Assembly (NCBI GenBank): GCA_029959195.1
Contig: CP114120.1
Coordinates: 2,418,001 to 2,482,000 of the forward strand
Direction of reading: 5' to 3'
Length of the DNA stretch: 64,000 nucleotides
Source of the DNA: Dictyophora rubrovolvata
Lineage: Eukaryota > Basidiomycota > Agaricomycetes > Phallales > Phallaceae
Position numbers and translations under genes: made by a program. The notes under the pieces were generated by a model. That model searched no databases. It worked only from the letters and a program-made list of their open reading frames with translations, and was not told the origin of the DNA. Each line of letters starts with the position of its first letter. The first letter of the stretch is position 1. This document shows positions 22,371-32,177 of the stretch, piece by piece.

Positions 22371-23635
22371 ATGTCAAGATCTGCTACAACTAGTAATGTA
22401 CAATCCACTCCCTCATCCCGTGTCAATGCGGACACGGGGCTCGACGAAAGAGCCAAAAAGCGCGTCAGAAGCGCGGATCCAAATCTGTCCCGCTGCCTTG
22501 TCGAGAGCTGCGTTGAAACCAAGGCTGTTGAGTTTTGTCATTGCTTTCCTCGAAGTATGAGTTATGCAAGAAATCGACATGTGGTATGAAGTTTCACATG
22601 AATCTCATTTTTTTTTTACTGACGATGGCGTTGAAAGTTGGACAGGATTGAATGGTTTTGGAATATGGAACACCGTACTTTGAACCTTGATACTCGTCAA
22701 AATATTTTCCGAGGTACACGCGCAGTTTTTTCATATATAGCGGAATGTTGATGTGACCCTTATAGCTGGAGCCGCTATACATTATTTATTCGATCAACAT
22801 CACTGGTTGCTCCTGCCTGATCCAGATATCGTCGATAAATATCGTCAGAGCTTGACTGAAATAGGGCGACAAGCGATTCGTGAATCGTTTCTGATAATTG
22901 AAGCGGTATGTCTGATCTTAGTTATCATGCATACTTTTTGCTCTAATGTCCTAGGATCGCAATATTTTTAAATATCGGTTTATACCAGTATCACCCGAAA
23001 TGAAACTGATTCCCCTGATTCGTCAAAATGACAAACCTGATGCAGCACCCATGGTCTTGACGATCAATGATATTTCCATCCATTTATTTCCTTTCCGCGA
23101 CATGCCCTTGCTAGAAAGTCATATACACCCCAAATTCGTTATATTGGAAACCGGTCGTAAATTACGACTCATCAAACCCAAACTTCTGGAAGACCTTGGA
23201 AAAGCTTACTCTAGTCCCGCTTATAACCAAATTCGTGATATCTACGATGCTTGGACCGCACCGCTGCCTGAAGATGCTTACAATGACGAAACTTTCAACT
23301 ATAAAGTGGACCCTGACGGGAGTAATCCAGGAGATGACACGAGTGACCGCACGGCGCGCCGCAGAGTCCAAGACCCAAATGCACGCAAACGGCTACGACG
23401 GGATGATCCAAATGATTCCCCTTCACCTGCTCCAAAACAGGGAGGCCAAGGCCAGCAGACACTCAAACGTTCGCCTTCTATCTGCCTTTCGAAGAAGTCA
23501 CTCGAATTACATGATGAAAAATCCGGAGGAAAAAAGTGGACTGATGATGCTGTCCGTGACTGGTCCAAACAATGCCGTCATCCTCTCCCGGCGTCCGTTC
23601 ATGCCCCATGGAACCCAACTGAAATATGTGTATGA
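22371..23635 (+). CDS. HNH-nuclease-like protein of the mushroom-specific family
   Basis: Four exons (22371-22583, 22638-22713, 22766-22905, 22955-23635) with introns of 54, 52 and 49 nt join in frame to 369 residues. The core reads RCLVESCVETKAVEFCHCFPRS, then LDRIEWFWNMEHRTLNLDTRQNIF, then YLFDQHHWLLLPDPDIVDKY, then FKYRFIPVSPEMKLIPL and PLLESHIHPKFVILETGRKL. This is the layout of the HNH-nuclease-like proteins that are amplified in Agaricomycetes. There, a C-x-V-T.../A-H-I-L-P motif, a W-G-L...L-N segment and HIHPRFVI are typical. Here the canonical A-H-I is FCHCF, so catalysis is uncertain. The tail is disordered and basic, with possible nuclear signals (RRRVQDPNARKRLRRD). Two decayed relatives follow at 25.4 and 25.8 kb. 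Confidence 0.72.
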
Positions 23636-23639
23636 ATGA

Positions 23640-24290
23640 AAAGTCGCATTTCCTTATAATTGTACAATGGTAATGTCTCTGTTAAATTTATGTACTACAT
23701 ATAGTATCATGTTTGTTCAAGTACTTCAATGACAACCGCTTTGAGCCCAAACAATTATCTCCTGTGCATGCATGAAACAACGATGAGTGTTGATTGTTAG
23801 TCTTTTCACAACGGCATCTCATCCCGTCATAACATTATTTCTTACAAAAACACAAATAATACACCTGCCTGCGTTCTTTTCACGAGCGGGTGTCCGTTCG
23901 CCTTAGCACTCGAGCATCCGGGGCCTTTTGAAATAACCCCTAAACCCTAAACCGATTACCTCCCGAAGATGTCGCCTTGGGCGCAGAGTCCGTATCTCTA
24001 TTTGACCGTCATCAATAACGTAGAAAAATGGTGAAATCCACCAGAATTAAGACTGTCCGCTGGTATGAGTTACTAGATCTTATTTGCTGTAAGCCATGGT
24101 GTCCACGGGTCACCGTCGGGTGTCGTCCACTGGCATCTAAATTAATGGAAGATAATGAATGCATATGTATTTGATACAACCAAGCTAAATTCAGCGGAAC
24201 GGCTATGGTGACGGATTATACAAACTGCCAGTGGGACACCGGAGTTTTCTTTCTCGTTTGTCATCAACAGTGCCGACATTTCTGTACTCA
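23640..24290. other. Intergenic stretch with a short telomere-like tract
   Basis: Two adjoining CCCTAAA units occur near 23937-23952. The rest is unremarkable AT-rich sequence. Two units are too few to claim an interstitial telomere. Confidence 0.4.
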
Positions 24291-24291
24291 C

Positions 24292-25040
24292 TATGAATCG
24301 ACCATCAGCTTCATCCTCCAGTGTCAGTTCCTTGCATACTTGCAATGGTTTTTCCGAACCCTACCCTCGGCTGGTTATACGCATGGAGGGTATCCCCTAT
24401 CAGTCTCACTATGAAGAGTTATACGGCCAGGTACGTATTTTGTCCCCCACTCCTTTTGACAAAGCTTAAACAATTGTCAGAAAATGTTTGAATATACTAT
24501 ACCCTTCCTGAAGCTATTTTAAATCTGAATCCTCCTCTATTCACTCGAACCCCGCGTCCGGTAAATCTTTTCCTGTACACTCAGCACACTCATCTTTTAC
24601 ATTTCGTATAGTTCCAACGTGTGTACACGAGCATCCCAGCCATCAATATGAAAGAACCCCCCGAATCGACGGAAGATTGGAGAAGTGTTGCGCGCTCTCT
24701 ACATGAATGGCTCCGTGCGAATCAAGAACAAAAAGATGTCGACGAGTGGAAATGGGTCGTGAACCTATTTTGGATCGCAAACGCCGCCTGCAACCCTGCC
24801 TTCCCGAAAAGTCCTTGTGATCAAGCTGTCGAATGGGATTCAAATATAGTCCCACTTTTATGCGAACACATTTCACAGAAAGGTGAAGGATTAGATCAGG
24901 ATTTGCCAATTTCGGTACACGAAGTTGCTTGGTTGGTCTGGCAGGATTGGTTAGAGTTGAGGCAGCACTGGTTGTTGCGGGGCGTTTTTCCTGAAGAGTA
25001 TACTGCACGAATTGGCCGATACTTCCATTCTCATGTATAA
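24292..25040 (+). CDS. Unknown two-exon protein (about 189 aa)
   Basis: Exon 1 (24292-24432) starts MNRPSASSSSVSSLHTCNGF and ends at HYEELYGQ. A 179-nt phase-0 intron (GTACGT...GTATAG) leads to exon 2 (24612-25040), FQRVYTSIPAINMKEPPE through the stop. Exon 2 is rich in Trp and acidic residues (EWKWVVNLFWIANAACNPAFP, EVAWLVWQDWLELRQHWLLRGVFPEEY), suggesting a compact helical domain. I do not recognise the family. The intron is three times longer than usual here and could hold a missed exon. It lies between the HNH-like gene and its relics. Confidence 0.5.
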
Positions 25041-25364
25041 ATGTCGCACGCGATGAATAGTCAATATTTTTCTTTACACATCATTGTGTACAACACATTG
25101 ATCAACGATCTTTACATTAAAAAGCAGCCATTCGTCATGTTTACCCCGCGAGGCGATCAAATTTTCACCTTGCGCTACAAATGTGTGACTAATGTGCAGC
25201 CTACAAACGTTATAATTGGACGACTAGCGGTTGCCAGTGGTTGTATCCAGGTGCAAATGACCCGCAAGTTAGCCGTTATTCATGTCAGCTGAGTGACAGA
25301 AACCTAGCCACCCCGTTGGGCGTGAATGTTATAAATAGAATTAAGGCTACGGAAATAATCATCG

Positions 25365-25474
25365 GAAAGTTTGAGTCTGGGGAAAGAAGTGGACGGACGA
25401 ATCGCGATGTAGTTCGCGACTGGTCCAAACAATGCCCTTCCATACAGGGATCATGCCCAATTTTGGGAAATTAA
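25365..25474 (+). pseudogene. HNH-like gene relic, C-terminal fragment
   Basis: The translation ESGERSGRTNRDVVRDWSKQCP parallels the C-terminus of the intact gene (EKSGGKKWTDDAVRDWSKQCRH). The nucleotide tract gactggtccaaacaatgcc is shared exactly. No upstream exons join it in frame. It is a relic of a duplicated copy. Confidence 0.6.
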
Positions 25475-25746
25475 CTGATATGTACGTATGAAGATGCGAG
25501 TCTGTAGAATTTATCCCTGTATTTTAATAAGCTGAAACATGTGCATGATCCACGACGCGTAATTGACGCGTGGGTCATTCTGACAACTATGACGTCACGC
25601 GTAATTTTTTTTCTTCTTTTCGTTATGCCTATGTACGCCTTCACGAATTTACCATCATCACCATTATCATCCCGCGACGTTCCAATGATCAATACCGTAA
25701 AAAGATCCATCAAATACAATTCTTCACGGGAGAATGAGCTAACAAT

Positions 25747-25980
25747 ATGGTTCATGAAGATAGACAAGATGAATGGTGTTGGAACATGGAACATTATACC
25801 CTAAACCTTGGTAAGTATCTATTAAAGCAAGTTCTGCATTTTCTTGATTTGAGTGACAGTTGGAGTCTCGTGGCATTATTTTCAGTCCATCAAAATTATT
25901 GGCTACCTTTATTTGAGCGGGGTGTCGCTATTATAAGAGTTTTAGTAGGGAGATATGTATGCATGCTTGCCGCGAATTGA
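25747..25980 (+). pseudogene. HNH-like gene relic, core fragment
   Basis: DEWCWNMEHYTLNLG matches IEWFWNMEHRTLNLD of the intact gene. After a possible GTAAGT...TTTTCAG intron, SVHQNYWLPLFERG resembles FDQHHWLLLPDPD. The rest of the domain is missing or unrecognisable. The order of the two relics is inverted relative to the protein, so at least two copies have decayed. Confidence 0.5.
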
Positions 25981-26310
25981 TTCCGAAAACTCACCAAGAA
26001 GATATGTCACTGTTACCGTATGTATGCCTGATTTTAGACATCACTCTAATCCCATTAGAATCGCAATGTGATTGAGTATTGCTTTATATCACGCAAAATG
26101 ATCAATATATTCCAAGCGATGCCGCGTCCTTAGCAATAGACAACATTGCATCTTCCCCGAAATCTAGCTGATGTTTTCGTATGTATAGATAAGACGGGGA
26201 CATTGAAGGGTCGCGATAAAAAGTATGATAGGTAGAGTAATAAATATGTCATGTCGCGTCGTGTCGTATGTAACTGCAGTCATGATAAATGCATGAAAGG
26301 AGAGACCTGA

Positions 26311-27398
26311 TTATGAAACAATTTGAATAGTCAAAAGAGCCACTTTGCCATCGATACTTATATCTGGAATAGAACCATTGAATGATTAATCATCGTTACG
26401 GAAAATATGGCTTACTGTGGTTAATGCCAGTAGCTCCAACAGTCAACAACCCTTCAAGAATTTCCATTTTCGTGAAGTACTTTGTACCGGAGTACTTAGT
26501 GTTACCAACTGCACGAGAGACTAGTTCATTCCTGAAACACACAAGGGTCATGATTAGTTTGTAGATATATCATAGATACTCGTCAATGACTTACCTTCCC
26601 TTATCATAGCCATCGGGTTCAATATTATGATGTGTGAAAACGTTCTGGAAACGGATCTTCTCTGTCAAATGACTTAAAATAGATGAATCAAAAATACCTC
26701 TTCATGCGAAACACTATGTGAATCAAACGTGTAAAATAAAACCAATCAGAAAATCTCAGTTATGCTTACGCTAAAAACAAAGCTCCAGAATTGGCTTTAG
26801 GGCCGTTCTGCCTCCAATATCGAAAGTGATTTCCTCCTATGAGCGATTCGACAAGAGTTCCGAAGATGGGAATTCCATAGTCTGCTCTCCTGACTTTGAT
26901 CTCAGGCAGAGCACCATTCCCATCTCCCAAGTTGGCTGTTTCAGGAGTGCCGATGTGAATACCTTGCGCACAACCATTTTGAGTAGAACTGAAACAACGC
27001 AGGTTGCAGAAAATCGTTTTTACCTAGAAATTCCTGATCTCTTTTGCAATATGCAGTATCATTTCGGGAAATTGTTCTTGGGCTACTTACAGTCCGATTG
27101 ATCTTGACCATTTGAGGAAACCGGAGTCAGTCAATACCTCTGGGGAACTGAGTCCAGAAATGATGACCTGGGAGAACGTAAGTTTTGAAAATCTATGAGA
27201 AGATGGCTCATGACCGACATTGAGAGGTTCACCTAAGCCTGATGATAAGTCGAGCATGGAGCCGCCACCGTCGGCCGGGTTATAGAAGGGAACACCGGGA
27301 GTTGGTGAAGGGCTTGAGTTGGAATTATTGCTTTCAGCGACGGTCTATCGCAAGGACTATTAATACAAATGCCATTGGCGAAGAAATTCGCGTACCAT
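26311..27398 (-). CDS. Conserved fungal protein of unknown function with a start-codon exon
   Basis: The first exon is only ATG (27398-27396), followed by a 51-nt intron (27345-27395). The product then reads TVAESNNSNSSPSPTPGVPF, YNPADGGGSMLDLSSGLGEPLN, VIISGLSSPEVLTDSGFLKWSRSIGL, STQNGCAQGIHIGTPETANLGDGNG, GTLVESLIGGNHFRYWRQNGPKANSGALFLA, HNIEPDGYDKGRNELVSRAVG, YFTKMEILEGLLTVGATGINHN and ISIDGKVALLTIQIVS. I know this arrangement from many fungal genomes (GIHIGTPxTANLGDG, ESLxGGNHFRxWxQNGPxANSGALFLA), but no function is established to my knowledge. No signal peptide is evident. About seven introns of roughly 50 nt. A TATATATA box lies about 75 bp upstream of the ATG. All blocks are in the expected order, so it looks intact. 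Confidence 0.75.
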
Positions 27399-27479
27399 AA
27401 TTAATAGCTAAGTGAGCTGAAAGAATGGGGTTCGCAAATGAAGGATTAATGGAAGAGAAGCGCTTTACATGGTGTATAT

Positions 27480-30057
27480 ATACAAGCATCAGTAATCTGG
27501 GCAGTTTTCGGATGCACTCAGGAGGACGGTTCAAAGGATCCAGCCCGGTCACTATTCACTCGAAACCATTTTGACATCATCGTCTAGTCTTACCAGTCTC
27601 GGAGCCTGAATGTCCCGGGGTTTTATAGGGATTATATACAATTAAAGGAATCAGTAAGTTGCACGATCCAAGCATTTTCCGCTGCACTCACTCGCGGTTG
27701 TCACAAAGGTTATAAGAAAAGGTTTATCACATGAGAAGAAAATACTATTACACACGGGTATCAGTGCTGTGATTCGTTGGGAAGGACTCGATGGTGGCCT
27801 AACATTAGGTAACATGTGAACCTGTATTGTTGGAGTTTGTATAAGAATTGAATGGCGTATCAATGTAATCTCGGAGCCAAAGACTCGGAAGGTTTAGGAG
27901 ACGTTGAAAGGGGCGAAGCTAGTGTTCAATCCAAACGGAAAAAATAATAATAGAAGATCGTAAAAGGGGAGTCAAGCCACTAGCGAAGTTCGAACGTTTG
28001 AGTTGGCCATATGAAGAAAATTAAGCGGAAGAAATTAGGCAAGTACCGAAGCTGAAACTATCAACGAAAGAAGTACGAAGGCTAGCGCTGCCTGAATTGG
28101 CTGCACCAATTATTGGAGACCACGTGCGTTATGGTTCGTATTGGTAAGTCATGTATTAATACGATGAGTTGGCATGATGCGTATAAAGAAGTCAAGTCCA
28201 GTACCCAACAAAAAAGACGACTTAAATACTGCACTGTGTCAATAGCTGAACCGTCGCAAAACGCCGCTGGAGCGGAGCGTTTTGTAGAGAACCTGTGCCG
28301 CAGGAACCAATCTTATCACAGAAAAGTTTAAAAATCATGGTTTTTTTGAATGATGCATAATTTTCACTTACGACGAATGCCATCGTGAATGACATACACC
28401 CATGAGAACGGTTTAGCAATAGACAAACCCCGTTGAACTTGAATACTATATAAATAAGTAACACAAGTGAGAAATACCAGCTGGCAATTAATGTTGATCT
28501 CAATGCGCGAGTGGCTATAAAGGCGTACATGGTGTCTAAATGAATACAGAACCAATTAGTGTTGCTAATACAATACCGTGTGAATGGTATGACATAGAAC
28601 AACCGGTCAAACTTGGTGTTTCGAATGATAGAGGGGCAGTGCAAACATGTGCGGCAGCACAAGTGGGGTACTCGTTTCGAAGAATACTTTCCGTGCACGT
28701 GTGTCGAAGCGTAACTAGTAGTTTTGGTGGAATGACATCAGGATTATGAGACGAGATGTTCTTGGTGCTCCGAGTGTTCCGTGTCAAATTCCGCTTTTTA
28801 CTCACGTCAGCTTAGCAACTACTAAATGACCTTGACCTTAACGGCGTTCTCAGCCCCGTAACCATTATGCTAACTTCTAGTTCCGAAGCTTTAGCCTTTA
28901 GGCAAGTGCTATAACACGGATGTCTATATAATCGATGAACCTCGAGGTTCTGCCTTTGTATTTTGAATGAGTACTTACTGTTGTTTAATCTTGTTCAATT
29001 GTGGATAAACAGCTTGAATAGTTGCGCTTTCACATCGGGCTCAAGCAGCTAGGCTGACTAGCGCTTAGCTGAGCTCGTAAACTTCGGGGAAGTCCGCGCC
29101 ACTTCCAAGCTCCTTTCAGCACGCTCCACACTCTTCCATCATGTGAAAATAGATAGGTTTGGCTACTTAATCTATCAACAGTGTTCCGTCTGCGATTGCG
29201 ATGGTGTTTAGCTTGAAGCTCGAGAAAGCCATAGTGTGTCGTGCAACTTCTTGCTGGTATGTATTATGTCCTATATATGTAATCTACCTCATATTTGTGC
29301 TAACATAACGCAACTTGCGTCCTCATCAGGAATAAACGGGCTAAACCACACTTCTTTCGGGCTCCTGTCTCCCATGCGAGGCTTGCCGACATGGCAGATA
29401 GTCTGCATCTTCAACAGCTCCACTGTCTTGTGATGTTACCGGATCTTTTTAGACTACATTAGTTACGTCACTTGGCTCCACGGAAGACAGCGTCGATGCG
29501 TCCTATATGGAAGTCTAATAACAATGGATTGGAGAATCCACCGTCCTGAGGAATCTATTTACATCGGACCAGTCACACTAACGTACAAGGCCGTGCATTC
29601 CTTCCCCATACGGTGACTATATGGTCAGCCGATACAATAAAGGTGGCTGTAACGCCTGTTAAAAGTGGCATGGGGCTTGTAATTATAGAACAATCATCTC
29701 GATCTTACGGGCTTTGACAATGTGTATAAGATGACAGGTACCAATAGAGTACGCGCAAACAAACAACTTACTGGAACGATCACTTCGAAGCAGGAATCAA
29801 TCTCTTTGTCTCTGTATGGTAAGTACATATCACTAAGCATCTTTGAACATCTTTCCCAATCTCCCGGTTTTCGTGATCCAATGGTCACTGAAGCACAATA
29901 AAATCATCCGTGGTCCCTAAAAAGCATGCCGCGAAGCCTGAATTACTGGCAAGCGCTTCGACAAATACCAAACGAGCAAACGAATAACTGGCTGATTCCG
30001 AGATAGACATAACAAGTACGGTGATCATTTCAAGTCAGTGTTCGCATTTCTACCTTT
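27480..30057. other. Intergenic stretch, no supported gene
   Basis: About 2.6 kb. The minus-strand open frame 28222-28698 (158 aa) contains a hydrophobic stretch but no recognised motif. Other frames are shorter. A 29694-29888 minus frame has SRKPGDWER, faintly like the NmrA gene's REPRDWRR, but too short to call. Confidence 0.45.
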
Positions 30058-31186
30058 CTAGACATCATTAAACATATCCATGACATATCTTCTCCAATCT
30101 CTCGGTTCACGCCCCAATAACCATCGGAGCACGTTGGAATTACCCGTTAGACCCCTAGAGAACGTGTAAGCATATCTATCAAGCGTTTGGATAAAAATGT
30201 ACCAATACCATCTGTTGTGATAGACAATTATCCTCTCCATGACATCTTCAGCATACTCACTTTGTACGGCCTCGCCTTCCTTTAACATAGCGATATACTT
30301 GTCAGCAGGTATGTGTTCGCACTGGACTTCTCGACCCAAGGCTTCCTGGAGAATCAACGCAACTTCTAAATATGTTCGATTTTCCCCGACGATTTCATAC
30401 GTAGCTCGATTGTGCCTCATGGGATCGAGGACAATTTGACGAATTACCAGAGCGAAATCCCGCAGATCGACAAAACCCTGTTCAATCATCTCAGAAAATC
30501 CGAGAGGAATTTTCCCGGTTCGTAATAGATGACCAAGCGACACGTTTTGCATAAAGTGTGTAGGCTGAATGACCCAAGATGGACCAATTAGATAACCATG
30601 AAAAGTGAAATGATGGTCAACTCAACTCACTTGAAGGATACTGTAGTTAACCCGACTTTCTACAAGATATTCTTCGATTCTGGACATATAAGCATCCGAT
30701 GAGCTTGAAGCTGTGTCATCCAACTCACTTCAGTTTCGTTGAATGAGTGACCAGTTTCGATCTCATGGGGTGCAGAACACTGCAAAAGATAAAGAAACGG
30801 ACCCCGGCTTTTTTGGCGGCTTCAATAACTGAGACTGCCATGGCCTGTCAACGCATTATTTCAAATTAATAAAAATTTTATGGTGCTCTGGTATCAGAAA
30901 AGTTATGACTGACCACTTCGTTTTGATGGATGCTTGGACCATTATGTACAACTATGGTCGCATCTTTAAAGGCGGGAAATAAAGTCTCTTCATCCATGAG
31001 ATTTGCGGCGAATATAGAATGTGGCGAAGATGTCAGCAACGGGAAGGTCTCTTTCAACGCTTCGACGCCGTTTGGACTGACGAGTACACGGAGATTGGGG
31101 CAATCGGGATGATTTAGAAAGGTTTCGATGAGTTGACGAGCAGTTCGACTGTTTCCTCCAGTGATCACGACGTTTGATACAGTCAT
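30058..31186 (-). CDS. NmrA-like NAD(P)-binding oxidoreductase
   Basis: Atypical short-chain dehydrogenase of the NmrA/isoflavone-reductase type. These act as redox sensors or reductases on small metabolites. It starts MTVSNVVITGGNSRTARQLIETF with the GGxxxTA nucleotide loop. It continues with LRVLVSPNGVEALKETFP, AFKDATIVVHNGPSIHQNE, AMAVIEAAKKAGVRFF, VLHPMRSKLVTHSTKLK, IEEYLVESRVNYSILQPTHFMQNV and RATYEIVGENRTYLEVALILQEALGREV. The C-terminus is VLRWLLGREPRDWRRYVMDMF. Introns are about 50-60 nt; the last (54 nt) lacks stops and is a multiple of three, so the unspliced form is also open. The catalytic residue cannot be assigned. Divergent from BZZ1, with about 1 kb between. Confidence 0.85.
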
Positions 31187-31189
31187 GAT

Positions 31190-32177
31190 GGAGGTGAAGG
31201 GAGGAGCCTGAAGGGTTGGTTAAAAAAGGAAAGCTTACCTGAGTGTAGTACTTTTAAGTTTTCCCGTTACGTCATGTCATTTGTTCTTATTTATCTTCAT
31301 TCGCTCTCACCTCACATCCTAACCGAACGGAACCCGCCCGTCTATACGGTTTATACGAACCATAAACTCGGACTTTATGATGATGGTCGGTTATCGAAGT
31401 TTGGAATACTTTCGCCACGGTCTTTCTAAGTCCCCATTAGGTGGAGCGCTTATCGTTGCGAGGTGACCCATTTTGTCTAGAAAGGTCCAGAGCCACCTTT
31501 AATTGTCGAACAGGCCTCACAAATTGAACAGGTAAAAAGGGGGGAGCTTTGCGCGGCAGAAGGATGTGGATATCGCACTTGTTTCCTTCGGTACATTCAC
31601 TTCGCGTCATAGACTCATAGCCGTATGTCTATTTCAAATGCACGCCATAATGACATCCCGCAACTGTCCGTAAGCGTCCCGCGACTATCCATACGCGTCT
31701 GGCCGTTGTCCTGCGTCGTCCAACTTACATTTTCTACTCTTCCACATCTGCGAGTTTTTAGCTCAAAAGACGAAAATGTATGTACTTATCAAAATATTCA
31801 AAATAAATTATTTCCAGAGCATAATCAAGAATGACCAAATGCTGCCCGTAGAACATTTTGATGACGTGGAAAGGCTGGCGCCGTGTAGTGACTAGTATTC
31901 AAATTTTCAGACTGCACTGTGCAATGGTCTTGAAAAATTCATTATAATGTCTACACATTACATACTGATACTTACTATCCCAATTAAAATAATCCAAAAA
32001 TAATCCTTCTGTTTGAGTTATGTGCCTTACTTTGCTGCAGTTTTGAGCCTGTTTCTTATTGGCAAACTGCGGGGTTGTGACTAACGAACGTCACGCGCGC
32101 AGCGCCATCTGGCACACTTTCGACCCTTAACAACTTATTAGTGTCTTATACCGACAGGCCGATCTATAACGACTTTC
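31190..32177. other. Divergent promoter region
   Basis: About 1 kb between the NmrA-like gene and BZZ1. No supported gene; the open frame 31625-31834 has no recognised content. Confidence 0.5.

Noticed and set aside
23937-23952. Two CCCTAAA units resembling a telomere repeat
   Set aside because: Only two units; the match is expected by chance and basidiomycete telomeres are usually TTAGGG.
28222-28698. 158-codon minus-strand open frame with hydrophobic stretches
   Set aside because: No family match, no splice context and no promoter seen; AT-rich sequence gives such frames by chance.
29694-29888. Minus-strand frame with SRKPGDWER, similar to the NmrA C-terminus
   Set aside because: Similarity covers under twenty residues and the nucleotides do not align; not enough for a pseudogene call.
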